Shown: positions 17,711 to 27,417, counted from the first letter of the stretch. The stretch: DNA of 64,000 nt from Bacteroidetes bacterium HGW-Bacteroidetes-1 (GCA_002842755.1 PHDU01000008.1:1-64000); one strand, 5' to 3'. The notes: generated from the letters alone by a model not told the origin. A program made the numbers and translations.

Positions 17711-20068
17711 ATGAAACAACACCATCTCGTACTCTTGTTTGCATTTCTGCTTTCAGGCAGTAGCATTTTAGCGCAACAGAAATATACGATCAGTGGTTAT
17801 GTTCGTGAAAAGGGCAGTCGGGAGTTATTGCCAGGCGTGAATGTTTATCTTGCCGCACAAAGATTGGGTGCTGCCACTAATAACTATGGCTTTTACTCTC
17901 TAACACTTCCCGAAGGCAAATATGAGATTCAATATTCATATGTTGGTTATCAAATTGATATAAAGCAGATTAATCTGAATGAAAGTGTGGTTATTGATAT
18001 TGAATTAAATTCAAGCATTACCCTAACAGAAGTGGTTGTTTCTGCTGAGAAACAGGAGCGAATTACAGAAAGCAATCAAATGAGTATGATTTCTCTACCT
18101 GTATCGCAAGTAAAAAGCATTCCTGCTCTTTTGGGAGAAAAGGATGTTTTTAAAGCCCTCCAACTGATGCCTGGTGTTCAGAAAGGGTCTGAAGGCAGCA
18201 GTGGATTGTATGTACGAGGCGGCGGTCCTGACCAAAATTTAATCATTTTGGATGATGCACCAGTTTACAACGCTTATCACTTATTTGGTTTTTTCTCCAT
18301 CTTTAATGGAGACGCACTCAAAAGTATTGAGCTTACCAAAGGAGGTTTCCCTGCTCGCTATGGAGGGCGATTATCCTCCGTAGTGGAAATGACGATGAAA
18401 GACGGTAATAAGGAAAAATTTTCCGGAGAAGCAGGTATCGGGCTCATAGCATCCCGTTTTGTATTTGAAGGGCCTATCATCAAGAACAAAGCCTCTTTTC
18501 TTGTTTCAGCCCGAAGAACTTATATCGATGCCCTTATAAGGCCTTTTTTGCAAGGCGATGATGTAGCAGGTTATTATTTTTACGATTTAAATGCCAAACT
18601 AAACTATGATTTTAGTCCTAAAAATAAGTTGTATGTGAGTGGATACTTTGGAAGAGATAAATTTCATTTTTCAAGTAAAAACTATGATGACGGCTATGAT
18701 AAAGGAGGACTTTACTGGCAAAACAAAACCGCCACCGTTCGTTGGAATCATCTCTTTAACAACAGAGTTTTCAGTAATACGTCATTCATCTTCAGTGAAT
18801 ACGACCTTAATATTTATTCAAAATACAAAAGTAGCTACGATAATTATTCTCTCACCTACAAATCGGGAATCAGAGATTTTGCTATCAAATATGATCTGGA
18901 GTTTCATCCATCACCCATTTACACTTTCAGAACAGGATTTCAATCGACTCATCACCACTTTTTACCCAGTGCCATTGTCGAAATTGATAATCAAACATCC
19001 TATGATTTCAATAGCAAAACTGTTTATAACTCTTTAGAATCAGGCCTTTATATTGAAAATCATTTTAATTTTAGTGGAAGATTACAGTTGAATGCCGGGT
19101 TGCGCTTGAGTCATTTTATAGCAGAGGAAAAGCACTATTTCTCACCCGAACCGCGTCTTTCAGTTAATTATCTGATAAGCGAAGGATTGTCAGCTAAAGT
19201 GGCTTATGCTGAAATGAATCAATATATCCATTTGCTCAGTAATACGGGCGTCGGTCTGCCTACAGATTTATGGGTGCCTTCAACCGACAGGGTTTCTCCT
19301 CAAAAATCGCGTCAGGTTTCTGGTGGTTTAGCCAAAGAATTACCAAAATATAATTCAGTTGTTACTCTGGAGGGTTACTATAAAAAAAGCACGAATATCT
19401 TAGGCTACAAACCAGGTGCAAGTTTCCTGTTGCTTGATGATCCTTCTGATGCTCAAAATTTTACCTGGCAGGATAATGTTACTTCCGGAAAAGGAGATTC
19501 GTATGGTGCAGAACTCCTGCTCCATAAAAAATTAGGAAAAACAAGCGGATGGATTGGGTACACGCTTTCGTGGACACAACTTCAATTTGATGAAATCAAC
19601 TTCGGAAAAAAATTCTGGGCGCGACATGATCGAAGGCACGACATTTCATTGGTTCTCATTCATGAGCTTAGCGAAAAGATTACCCTCTCCGGCACCTGGG
19701 TTTATGGTACTGGTAGCGCTATTACATTGCCTCTTGGGTCATTTCCTGCCAATACGCATAACCCATTTGAGCAATTTAACAGCGTTTTTGGCTACTATTA
19801 CAACTACAGTGTTTCAGATTATGGAGCTGTTAACGACTTTAGGATGAAGCCATACCATCGTCTTGATCTGGCTATTCAATTTCATAAAAAATTTGATAAA
19901 TACGAGCGCACCTGGGAATTAGGTTTATATAATGCCTATAACAGAAAAAACCCATTCTTCTACTATATTGAAGATGAATATTATTCAAATGATACCCAAA
20001 TCAGTAAACTAAAACAGGTATCCATCTTTCCGGTAATACCTTCTGTTACTTACAATATTAAATTCTAA
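17711..20068 (+). CDS. TonB-dependent receptor with carboxypeptidase-like regulatory domain
   Basis: An outer-membrane active-transport receptor of 785 residues. A signal peptide (about 1-21, ending SSILAQ) is followed by a CarboxypepD_reg-like domain (about 25-105, YTISGYVREKGSRELLPGVN). The TonB plug (about 115-225) contains GLYVRGGGPDQNLIILDDAP and FPARYGGRLSSVVEM. The rest is a 22-strand-type barrel ending in VTYNIKF, with the terminal aromatic residue. It starts a two-gene unit with a DUF4249 lipoprotein 4 bp downstream, a recurring Bacteroidota pair whose ligand is unknown. This is not a SusC/SusD pair: the lengths and partner differ. Confidence 0.93.
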   Translation: MKQHHLVLLFAFLLSGSSILAQQKYTISGYVREKGSRELLPGVNVYLAAQRLGAATNNYGFYSLTLPEGKYEIQYSYVGYQIDIKQINLNESVVIDIELNSSITLTEVVVSAEKQERITESNQMSMISLPVSQVKSIPALLGEKDVFKALQLMPGVQKGSEGSSGLYVRGGGPDQNLIILDDAPVYNAYHLFGFFSIFNGDALKSIELTKGGFPARYGGRLSSVVEMTMKDGNKEKFSGEAGIGLIASRFVFEGPIIKNKASFLVSARRTYIDALIRPFLQGDDVAGYYFYDLNAKLNYDFSPKNKLYVSGYFGRDKFHFSSKNYDDGYDKGGLYWQNKTATVRWNHLFNNRVFSNTSFIFSEYDLNIYSKYKSSYDNYSLTYKSGIRDFAIKYDLEFHPSPIYTFRTGFQSTHHHFLPSAIVEIDNQTSYDFNSKTVYNSLESGLYIENHFNFSGRLQLNAGLRLSHFIAEEKHYFSPEPRLSVNYLISEGLSAKVAYAEMNQYIHLLSNTGVGLPTDLWVPSTDRVSPQKSRQVSGGLAKELPKYNSVVTLEGYYKKSTNILGYKPGASFLLLDDPSDAQNFTWQDNVTSGKGDSYGAELLLHKKLGKTSGWIGYTLSWTQLQFDEINFGKKFWARHDRRHDISLVLIHELSEKITLSGTWVYGTGSAITLPLGSFPANTHNPFEQFNSVFGYYYNYSVSDYGAVNDFRMKPYHRLDLAIQFHKKFDKYERTWELGLYNAYNRKNPFFYYIEDEYYSNDTQISKLKQVSIFPVIPSVTYNIKF

Positions 20069-20072
20069 AGCA

Positions 20073-20924
20073 ATGAAATTGAAAAATATAAGCCTGATTG
20101 GATTCGTTCTCATGACCATCATTCTTGCATCCTGCGACAGTATGATCAGTGATGTTGATGCCCCGACTACTTCACCAAAACTTGTTGTTAACAGCTACAT
20201 TTCACCCGATGATGATACCATCCGGGTGAGAGTTCAATATAGCAGACCGCTCTACTCAATCACATCCTATTACAACAGTTATGAATACCCTCCCGTTACA
20301 GATGCTCAGGTTTCAATAACTGATGGAAATTCCACTATAAACCTCATTTATAATGCTTTTGAGTTAATGTATATTACAACTGATTTAACAATTGAACCCG
20401 GCAAGACCTATTCTTTAGTTGTAAGTACTCCACGTAATGAAAATGTTACTGCTAGTTGCACTGTCCCTGCACTGGAACCTCCATCGATTGAAATAACAAA
20501 TATTGAATCGACACCCTCTTCATACGGCTATAAAAATATTAGCTTTCGTTTTCAGGATTTTCCGGGACAAGGCAATTATTACAGAGTTATGGTTGGAATA
20601 TCCTATCAGACAGGCCCTAACCCTTCAGATGTATATTTCACTCCCATGTATTTAGTGAATGGTGAAGAGTTTGTATCAGACATCAATAAGGATGGTGAGT
20701 TTTTCGTGTTTAAAACGGATAATATTTATGATGGAAATTTAATAAACCTTGTGTTTTTTATCAGTATAACAGATGAAAACTATTTCAGTTTTCATAAATC
20801 AGTGAATAGTTTCCAGGACGATAACCCCTTTTCAGAACCAACCCCAGTCTACACCAATATTGAAGGGGGCGTAGGTGTTTTTGCTGCATTTAAAGGAAAA
20901 ATGACATTTTTCAACATAAAATAG
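20073..20924 (+). CDS. DUF4249 family lipoprotein, receptor partner
   Basis: A 283-residue lipoprotein: a hydrophobic leader with lipobox ILASC puts the acylated Cys near residue 21. The body is beta-rich and matches DUF4249 proteins (SPKLVVNSYISPDDDTIRVRV near the start, YSLVVSTPRNENVTASCTVP near 115-134). These pair with TonB receptors of the type just upstream and are thought to sit on the outer membrane as an accessory or lid. The biochemical role is not established. It ends facing dxs, with no clear terminator between them. Confidence 0.85.
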   Translation: MKLKNISLIGFVLMTIILASCDSMISDVDAPTTSPKLVVNSYISPDDDTIRVRVQYSRPLYSITSYYNSYEYPPVTDAQVSITDGNSTINLIYNAFELMYITTDLTIEPGKTYSLVVSTPRNENVTASCTVPALEPPSIEITNIESTPSSYGYKNISFRFQDFPGQGNYYRVMVGISYQTGPNPSDVYFTPMYLVNGEEFVSDINKDGEFFVFKTDNIYDGNLINLVFFISITDENYFSFHKSVNSFQDDNPFSEPTPVYTNIEGGVGVFAAFKGKMTFFNIK

Positions 20925-20975
20925 GTAACCCCCTTATCATTGGCCAAAAGGATAAATTACAAAAAAAGCAAAAAA

Positions 20976-22769
20976 TTAAAGTAAGGTTCGTATTGTTTTT
21001 TCAATATCTGATGCATCAAATCCGCATTCCTGCTGCAACCTAGCTGGTTCGCCATGAAATATAAACCGATCAGGAACCCCTAATCTTACTATTTTATTGA
21101 AAAAGTCATTGTCCTGCGCCCATTCCATAAGTGCGCTTCCCATTCCACCATTGATTACACCATCCTCAACAGTAATGATTATTGGGTAGTGGTTGAAAAC
21201 TTCTTCCAATAGATGTTCATCCAGAGGTTTCAGAAAACGTAAATCAAAATGACCCAAATGTATTCCCTCACTATCAAGTTTATCTAGTGCATTGATAACA
21301 AAGTTACCCGGATGACCCAGGCTAATAACAGCTATTTTATTTCCTTTCCGCAAACATCTTCCGGTAGCTTTTTCGATCGACTGAAAAGGCCTTTTCCAAT
21401 CAGGTAAAATCCCTCTGCCACGCGGATACCGGATAACAAATGGACCTTCAGGATTCTGTTGTGCTGAAAACATAAGGTTACGAAGCTCTTCTTCGTTCAT
21501 AGGTGCTGAAATGGTAAGATTTGGAATACATCTCAGATAAGCCAAATCAAAAACGCCATGATGTGTTGCTCCATCTTCTCCAACTAATCCGGCTCTGTCA
21601 ATGCAAAGAACAATTGGTATATTTTGTAAAGCCACATCGTGAATGATCTGATCATAAGCTCTTTGCAAGAAAGTGGAATAAATCACGCAATAAGGCAGAA
21701 AACCTTGTGTGGCCAACCCAGCAGCGAATGTTACTGCGTGCTGTTCTGCAATGTCTACATCAAATGCCCTGTCAGGAAAACGTTCCATTATCAGATTTAC
21801 TGAACTACCAGATGGCATTGCAGGCGTAATAGCAACAATTTTGGAATTCAATTCGGCCAGTTCAACCAAAGTTGCGCCAAAAACATGCTGATAAAGAGGA
21901 GGTTCAATAAAACGGGATTTTAATTTAGGCCGATCACCTGTCAACCTATCAAAAGTGCCAGGAGCGTGAAACAAAACCTGTTCCTTTTCAGCTCTTTCGA
22001 ACCCCTTTCCTTTTGTTGTTAACACATGCAATAAGCGAACACCATCGACTGCTTTCACTTTTTCTAAAGCGGGTAAAAGTTCAGTAAGATTATTCCCGTC
22101 AACCGGCCCAAAACACTTTACTCCAAAAGACTCAAAAAGAGGATTCGAAGTAGAAGGAATTTCATCCTGCTCTCTCAACCTGATTAAATAATCTTTGAGC
22201 GCCCCTGAACTTTTATCAATGGAAATACCGTTGTCATTCAAAATGATCAAAAGATTAACATTTGAATGCCCGGTGTGGTTAAGTGCTTCAAAAAACATAC
22301 CTCCCGAAATGGCACCATCACCAACAACGGCAATATGTTGCAGTTTTTTCATGCCTTGAAGACCAGCTGCAATCGCCATTCCCAACACTGATGATAGAGC
22401 CGTTGAGGCATGACCTGTTCCAAAAGCGTCATAATCACTTTCGGTCATCACTGGGAACCCACTGATTCCTCCCCATTTTCGCAGACTATCAAAATGTTTT
22501 CGTCTTCCTGTGAGAATTTTATGTGCGTAAGCCTGATGACCAACATCCCACACAAGCTTATCAACCGGTGTATTGAAAAGATAATGCAATGCAACGGTTA
22601 ACTCTATCACCCCCAAAGAAGCCCCTAAGTGCCCCGGATTGGCCGAAACCACATCCAGGATAAATGACCTTAATTCATCTGCAACCCGGTAAAGTTCGCC
22701 ACGTTGCAAAAGTCGCAAATCTTCCGGAGAATGAATCGATAAAAGCAATGGGCTAATGCTTGAAGTCAT
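20976..22769 (-). CDS. dxs: 1-deoxy-D-xylulose-5-phosphate synthase
   Basis: Condenses pyruvate and glyceraldehyde 3-phosphate to 1-deoxy-D-xylulose 5-phosphate, the entry step of the MEP isoprenoid pathway, using thiamine diphosphate. The 597-residue transketolase-like protein has the ThDP/Mg motif GDGAISGGMFFEALNHTG…NDNGISI (about residues 150-183). It also has the catalytic His loop GHQAYAHKILTGR (about 78-90), the pyrimidine domain DIAEQHAVTFAAGLA (about 338-352) and C-terminal domain IITVEDGVINGGMGSA. It is slightly shorter than the usual 620-640 residues. It stands alone on the minus strand with its own promoter box. Confidence 0.95.
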   Translation of the reverse strand: MTSSISPLLLSIHSPEDLRLLQRGELYRVADELRSFILDVVSANPGHLGASLGVIELTVALHYLFNTPVDKLVWDVGHQAYAHKILTGRRKHFDSLRKWGGISGFPVMTESDYDAFGTGHASTALSSVLGMAIAAGLQGMKKLQHIAVVGDGAISGGMFFEALNHTGHSNVNLLIILNDNGISIDKSSGALKDYLIRLREQDEIPSTSNPLFESFGVKCFGPVDGNNLTELLPALEKVKAVDGVRLLHVLTTKGKGFERAEKEQVLFHAPGTFDRLTGDRPKLKSRFIEPPLYQHVFGATLVELAELNSKIVAITPAMPSGSSVNLIMERFPDRAFDVDIAEQHAVTFAAGLATQGFLPYCVIYSTFLQRAYDQIIHDVALQNIPIVLCIDRAGLVGEDGATHHGVFDLAYLRCIPNLTISAPMNEEELRNLMFSAQQNPEGPFVIRYPRGRGILPDWKRPFQSIEKATGRCLRKGNKIAVISLGHPGNFVINALDKLDSEGIHLGHFDLRFLKPLDEHLLEEVFNHYPIIITVEDGVINGGMGSALMEWAQDNDFFNKIVRLGVPDRFIFHGEPARLQQECGFDASDIEKTIRTLL

Positions 22770-23089
22770 TTCAAAAAATTTTCAACAAAGGTAGCAACAT
22801 TAGTCATGCTTTCTTAAAATAGGGTTGTGAGTTAAGTGTTGCAAAAATCAAATTGCAATTTGTAGTTGTGAAAACAACAAAAGTGTAAATTTTTTCTTAA
22901 AAAAGCTTAATTTTTTTAAACGAAATACTTGCATTTGATTTTTAACCAATGTACTTTTACTCAAAGTTTTAATAAAGAAATAAATTTCGGGAGAATTGAT
23001 TGACAGACAAGCAGTTTTTTATAGAATTAAATGAAGAAAAAATATAATTTAAACCTTTTTTTATATTTCAAACCCAAAAAACAATTCTT
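22770..23089. other. 320-bp divergent intergenic region
   Basis: Spacer between dxs (minus) and a lipoprotein gene (plus). It holds the dxs promoter box near its left end. A near-consensus TATATTTC (23062-23069) lies before the lipoprotein start. No gene is evident. Confidence 0.5.
22786..22793 (-). promoter_or_regulatory. Promoter -7 box of dxs (TACCTTTG)
   Basis: On the minus strand TACCTTTG matches TAnnTTTG exactly, 16 bp before the dxs ATG. I see no -33 TTTG at the expected distance. Confidence 0.55.
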
Positions 23090-23791
23090 ATGAAAAAAAG
23101 ACTCTTACCCTTCTTTGCTGTCATTACTCTAATTTTAGCGATGACAGCAACATCTTGTAAAAAGGAAGCAAAAAACGGCATTCCTACTATTTCATCTTTG
23201 GCAGTATCACCAGCAAGTGTGAATGCAAATGGGATTGTATCTGTAAATGTAACTGCGGTTGATCCTGACAATGATCCTTTAACCTATAATTATACCGTTA
23301 CCGGCGGCGCTATCACAGGGAATGGAGCATCTGCTTCATGGACGGCTCCCTCGATTGAAGGAGCTCATTCTGTTACTGTTGTTGTCTCAGACGGAAAAGG
23401 AGGACAGGTAACAGGCAATGGAGCTTTAACCGTTATGCCTGCCGTTACACAAATTACAGGAACTGCAAGCTTCCCTGTAGGAATACCAGCAAACCTTGTC
23501 GCTTCAAAAGTGAGCATTTATACATCCTTTGATAACTGGAATAATTATTCGCCGATAAAGTTTGTTGGAGTAACAGGTTCAGGTGCCAGTGTTTCCTTTA
23601 CGATGACAGGCGTAAGTCCGGGCAACTATTATCTTGATGTATGGTCGGATAACGATGCCAGCGGTGATTGGTCAGCAGGCGATTTCGTTGGTTGGTATGG
23701 CTCAGGTGGGTTAGGCGCTCCAACGCTTACCGAATTCCAAATTGGACAAGGTCAAACGTTTAACTGTACAATAAACATGTTCATTTTTTAA
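23090..23791 (+). CDS. Lipoprotein with a PKD/Ig-like domain
   Basis: A 233-residue lipoprotein with leader MKKRLLPFFAVITLILAMTA and a Cys in TATSCKK near residue 23. About residues 30-115 form a PKD/cadherin-like beta domain (VTAVDPDNDPLTYNYTVTGG, VVVSDGKGGQVTG). The C-terminal ~110 residues, with NYYLDVWSDNDASGDWSAGD, resemble a small beta-sandwich in which Asp-rich loops may bind calcium. I do not recognise a specific function. It is a single-gene unit with a strong terminator. Confidence 0.8.
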   Translation: MKKRLLPFFAVITLILAMTATSCKKEAKNGIPTISSLAVSPASVNANGIVSVNVTAVDPDNDPLTYNYTVTGGAITGNGASASWTAPSIEGAHSVTVVVSDGKGGQVTGNGALTVMPAVTQITGTASFPVGIPANLVASKVSIYTSFDNWNNYSPIKFVGVTGSGASVSFTMTGVSPGNYYLDVWSDNDASGDWSAGDFVGWYGSGGLGAPTLTEFQIGQGQTFNCTINMFIF

Positions 23792-23839
23792 AGGAATGTA
23801 CTTACCCTAATTCGAAAACCTTTGGGTGATTTATTATTG

Positions 23840-23878
23840 AAGCTGCTTTTCATGAAAATTAAAAGCAGCTTTTTTTTT
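23840..23878 (+). terminator. Rho-independent terminator of the lipoprotein gene
   Basis: AAGCTGCTTTT (23840-23850) pairs with AAAAGCAGCTT (23861-23871) across a 10-nt loop and is followed by a run of T to 23878. Confidence 0.92.
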
Positions 23879-24015
23879 GAATCGATAAAAAGTAAAATTT
23901 CCACTTCAATAATTGTTTATACCACCATCATCAATTGATGAGTTCATTCTATTGATAGATTCTAAAAACCATATTTAAATTTACTTTTTTGCTAAGCACA
24001 CATAATCTGACTATT

Positions 24016-24567
24016 GTGAAAATAACCATCCTCAACGGCGACCCTGAAACCAAAGAAACCTCCTTTTCATTATTTGTTGAAGAACTTGCTCAAAACTTTG
24101 AAAAGATTCATCAGGTAGAGGCTTTTCGACTTAGCACCATGAAACTACAATATTGTATTGGGTGTTGGACATGTTGGTGGGAAACACCAGGAGTTTGTAC
24201 CCATCATGATGATGCTCCGGATATTTTCCGTTCGGTTGTTAATGCCGACTTTTTAATTTTCGCTTCCCCGTTGATTGCGGGCTTTCCAAGTGCTATGCTT
24301 AAAAAAATTACCGACAGATTGATTGTACTTTTCCATCCTTATATTATTGTTAAACAATCTGAAAGTCACCACCGAAAACGCTATGCACGCTATCCTGATT
24401 TTGGTCTTGTTTTACAGAAAGAGAACGAAACTGATGACGAAGATCTTCTGATTGTAAAAGACATGTATGACCGACTTGCTATTAATTTTCATGCACAATT
24501 ACGTTATATGAAGCTTACCGATAAGGACAACCCTAAAGAAATCGCATATGAATCTTGTCATTTTTAA
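24016..24567 (+). CDS. Flavodoxin-fold NAD(P)H-dependent reductase with Cys motif
   Basis: A 183-residue flavin-binding oxidoreductase from the GTG at 24016, which begins the first strand VKITILNGDPE; a TTG nine codons earlier is less likely. It has the pattern YCIGCWTCWWETPGVCTHHD near residues 43-62, common in NADPH-dependent FMN reductases that carry extra Cys for disulfide or metal. This is followed by DFLIFASPLIAGFPSAMLKK. A near-consensus TACTTTTTTG box lies about 25 bp upstream. The last 20 bp overlap the next gene, so translation is coupled. The substrate is unknown. Confidence 0.82.
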   Translation: MKITILNGDPETKETSFSLFVEELAQNFEKIHQVEAFRLSTMKLQYCIGCWTCWWETPGVCTHHDDAPDIFRSVVNADFLIFASPLIAGFPSAMLKKITDRLIVLFHPYIIVKQSESHHRKRYARYPDFGLVLQKENETDDEDLLIVKDMYDRLAINFHAQLRYMKLTDKDNPKEIAYESCHF

Positions 24568-25219
24568 TGGCTCACCTCGCAATAAAAAGAGCAACTCCAA
24601 AATCATAATTGAACAATTTCTATTAGGATATCAGGAGCACACAAACATTTCTGTTCCAGTTTATTATCTGGCCAGTACCCGTGATCGCGAACAATATTTG
24701 AAAGCTTTTTCTGAAGCAGAAACTTGTCTGATGATTTTTCCGCTTTACACAGACTCAATGCCAGGAATTGTTAAAGCGTTTTTTGAATCGATTTATTTGA
24801 GCTCTGACCCACGTCCTCAACAGTTGGGCTTTATCCTTCAATCAGGCTTTCCTGAATCAGTGCATTCGGTTTGCCTCGAACGATATCTGCGGAAATTCAC
24901 ACACCGAATAGGTTGTGAATATATTGGAACTGTCATAAAAGGTGGTGTTGAAGGTATTCAGATAATGCCACGAAGTATGACAAGGAATTTGTTTAGAAAT
25001 TTCAGAGCATTAGGAAAGTACTATGCAGAAACAGGTGCTTTTTCACCAAAAATCATGGAGAATTTTGCAAAGCCTTTTAAAATGTCAAAAATAAAACAGT
25101 TTATGTTTCAGATTCTCCCTTCTCGTTTCATCAATTTTTACTGGGACAGTAATCTGAAAAAGAATCATGCCCGGAAGAAACGATTTGACAGACCTTATGA
25201 AATAATCGAAAATGATTAA
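24548..25219 (+). CDS. Flavodoxin-fold NAD(P)H-dependent oxidoreductase
   Basis: A 223-residue protein of the same fold as its upstream neighbour. It starts MNLVIFNGSPRNKKSNSK, with the FMN phosphate-binding loop, and has CLMIFPLYTDSMPGIVKAFF near residues 59-78. It lacks the CxxC-type motif of its partner. The basic C-terminal third is unlike the usual family. The ATG lies inside the previous gene's last codons (20-bp overlap). The two probably act together, for example as a two-subunit reductase, but I infer this from arrangement only. An imperfect 9-bp hairpin (25219-25244) overlaps the stop codon. Confidence 0.8.
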   Translation: MNLVIFNGSPRNKKSNSKIIIEQFLLGYQEHTNISVPVYYLASTRDREQYLKAFSEAETCLMIFPLYTDSMPGIVKAFFESIYLSSDPRPQQLGFILQSGFPESVHSVCLERYLRKFTHRIGCEYIGTVIKGGVEGIQIMPRSMTRNLFRNFRALGKYYAETGAFSPKIMENFAKPFKMSKIKQFMFQILPSRFINFYWDSNLKKNHARKKRFDRPYEIIEND

Positions 25220-25274
25220 TTGTTAGCAATTTAGAGCTTACAATTAATTTCAAAACCGTGACAAAAAAATCGTT

Positions 25275-25595
25275 TTATAAAAAGCCTAACTCAAGTTTGG
25301 CTTCTTCCGACAGCATGCTTTGATCCCACGGAGGTTCAAAAGTAAGCTCAACATCAGCAGATCGGATGTTTTTAACGAGACCAACTTTTTCTTTCACTTC
25401 AGCAGGAAGGCTTTCTGCCACAGGACAATTTGGTGAAGTTAGTGTCATCACGATTTTTACATCTGCATCATCACTGATGGCAATTTCATAAATAAGGCCT
25501 AATTCATATATGTCAACTGGAATTTCAGGATCAAATATCGTCCTTAAAACAGTGATTACATTTGCTTCAATTGCATGTCTTTGTTCTGTATTCAT
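25275..25595 (-). CDS. SufT-like (DUF59/MIP18) Fe-S assembly protein
   Basis: A 106-residue DUF59 protein, a family that helps mature Fe-S proteins. Diagnostic segments are DPEIPVDIYELGLIYEI (about residues 22-38) and TSPNCPVAESLP (about 53-64), with the conserved Cys. It closes the suf operon, 84 bp after sufE. Such proteins usually follow suf genes in Bacteroidota. Confidence 0.9.
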   Translation of the reverse strand: MNTEQRHAIEANVITVLRTIFDPEIPVDIYELGLIYEIAISDDADVKIVMTLTSPNCPVAESLPAEVKEKVGLVKNIRSADVELTFEPPWDQSMLSEEAKLELGFL

Positions 25596-25679
25596 AATAC
25601 AACTATATATTATTCTATGATTTTTTTGTACTTACTTTTGTCATCGCAATCAATTCAAGTTCAGGCAAGCAAAGCTTAC

Positions 25680-26117
25680 TCAACTATTTGATTTCAATTT
25701 ATACACCTGAGCATAAAGCTTCATCTGCTTAACCATCGAAACAAGACCATTTGAGCGTGTAGGAGAAAGATGCTCCTTAAGACCGATTGCATCGAGGAAT
25801 GAAAGATCAGCCGATAGTATTTCGTCAGGTGTATGATTCGACATCACCCTAATCAAAAGATGGACAATACCCTTTGTAATGACGGCGTCGCTATCCGCTG
25901 TAAAAATGACGTTTCCATCCTGAAATCCGGCATGAAGCCATACCCTCGACTGACATCCTGTTATCAAGTGGTTATTTGATTTGTACTGCGCATCAATCAA
26001 CGGCACATCTCTACCCATCTCAATGAGTAGATTGTATTTATCCAACCAATCATCAAAGATTGAAAATTCATCAATAATCTGTTGCTGTGTTTCTGAGATA
26101 GTCATATATTTCAGCAT
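25680..26117 (-). CDS. sufE: SufE sulfur acceptor
   Basis: Accepts persulfide sulfur from the cysteine desulfurase SufS and passes it to the SufB scaffold. It is 145 residues. The acceptor cysteine is in LITGCQSRVWL near residue 55, the family signature. A second in-frame ATG lies four codons in (26105). It sits 65 bp downstream of sufS. Confidence 0.94.
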   Translation of the reverse strand: MLKYMTISETQQQIIDEFSIFDDWLDKYNLLIEMGRDVPLIDAQYKSNNHLITGCQSRVWLHAGFQDGNVIFTADSDAVITKGIVHLLIRVMSNHTPDEILSADLSFLDAIGLKEHLSPTRSNGLVSMVKQMKLYAQVYKLKSNS

Positions 26118-26182
26118 TAAATTGATTAAAAATATTCTGTTCAGGAGAAAGTCTACTTATGTCCTGTTGGTAAATATTCACG

Positions 26183-27409
26183 TTAGGTAAGCATCAACGT
26201 AGCTTTTCGCACAGCCTCTACAAGACGGTTTACTTCTTCTAAAGTATTGTACATCGCAAAAGACACCCTTACTGTACCCGGAATGTCATATCGGTCCATC
26301 ACAGGTTGAGCACAATGGTGACCGGTACGAACAGCAAAACCCATTTTATCAAGCAGAGTTCCCATATCATAAGGATGAATCGCTCCTACCAAAAAAGAGA
26401 TAACAGCTGCTTTATCAGAAGCCTCTCCTATGAAACGCATTCCATCAATTTCTGAAAGTTTTGCAGTTGCTTCATTCAGAAGGATGTTTTCGTGGACTGA
26501 AACAGCATCATACCCGGTTTCTTCAAGAAATTGTAAGGCAGTTTCAAGGCCCAGAACTGCACCTACATTGGGAGTGCCTGCTTCAAATTTAAAAGGTAGC
26601 TTATTGAAAGTAGTTTTATCAAAACCTACCTGATCAACCATCTCACCTCCAAACTGGTAAGGAGGCATTCTTTCGAGCCATTTTTCCTTTCCATAAAGCA
26701 CTCCCACTCCCATTGGGCCATACACTTTATGTCCGGAAAAAACAAAAAAGTCGCAATCAAGATCAAGCAAATCAATGCGCGTATGAGCAACTGATTGAGC
26801 GCCATCCACTAATACAGGAATATCATAAACATGTGCCATGCGAACCATTTCCTTTATAGGGTTAACAGTTCCCAAGGCATTAGAGATGTGTGTAATAGCA
26901 ACAATTTTCGGATTCTTCTCCAGTAATTTCTGATACTGCTCAAGATCGATTTCGCCTTTATCGGTGATAGGTACCACCATTAACTTTGCTTCCTTTTGTT
27001 CACATATTTGCTGCCATGGAACCAGATTGCTATGATGCTCCATACCAGTAATGAGCATGCTATCCCCTCCATTTAGCAATAAACGCCCTAAGGACGATGC
27101 TACCAGGTTTATTGAATCAGTTGTGCCTTTTGTAAAAATAATTTCATGTGAAGCAGTAGCATTAAGTTGCGCTGCAATGGTTCGTCTTGAATGTTCGAAA
27201 GCTTCTGTAGCTTGTTGACTCAAGTAATGCACTCCTCTGTGAATATTACAATTCTCAAATTCATAGTATTGCTTTATTCTGTTTATAACCGGCCAAGGTT
27301 TTTGCGTTGTAGCAGCATTATCGAGATACACCAATGGTTTGTTAAAAACATTTTGATGAAGTGCCGGAAACGCAGTTCTAATTTCAGCTATATGTAGTAA
27401 TTGGCACAC
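26183..27409 (-). CDS. sufS: Cysteine desulfurase SufS
   Basis: PLP enzyme that takes sulfur from cysteine for Fe-S cluster assembly. It has 408 residues. The PLP lysine lies in FVFSGHKVYGPMGVGVLYG near residue 226. The active-site cysteine is in RTGHHCAQPVMDRY near residue 365, in the short-loop form typical of group II (SufS) enzymes. No ATG is available near the start. A GTG at 27409 gives the right N-terminus (IRTAFPALH…LVYLDNAATTQKP) 8 bp after sufD, so GTG is the probable start. Confidence 0.95.
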   Translation of the reverse strand: MCQLLHIAEIRTAFPALHQNVFNKPLVYLDNAATTQKPWPVINRIKQYYEFENCNIHRGVHYLSQQATEAFEHSRRTIAAQLNATASHEIIFTKGTTDSINLVASSLGRLLLNGGDSMLITGMEHHSNLVPWQQICEQKEAKLMVVPITDKGEIDLEQYQKLLEKNPKIVAITHISNALGTVNPIKEMVRMAHVYDIPVLVDGAQSVAHTRIDLLDLDCDFFVFSGHKVYGPMGVGVLYGKEKWLERMPPYQFGGEMVDQVGFDKTTFNKLPFKFEAGTPNVGAVLGLETALQFLEETGYDAVSVHENILLNEATAKLSEIDGMRFIGEASDKAAVISFLVGAIHPYDMGTLLDKMGFAVRTGHHCAQPVMDRYDIPGTVRVSFAMYNTLEEVNRLVEAVRKATLMLT

Positions 27410-27417
27410 TTTGGAAA

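Noticed and set aside
25633-25640. Plus-strand TACTTTTG promoter box between sufT and sufE
   Set aside because: Exact match to the box, but no plus-strand gene follows. The motif is expected by chance several times in 64 kb of AT-rich DNA.
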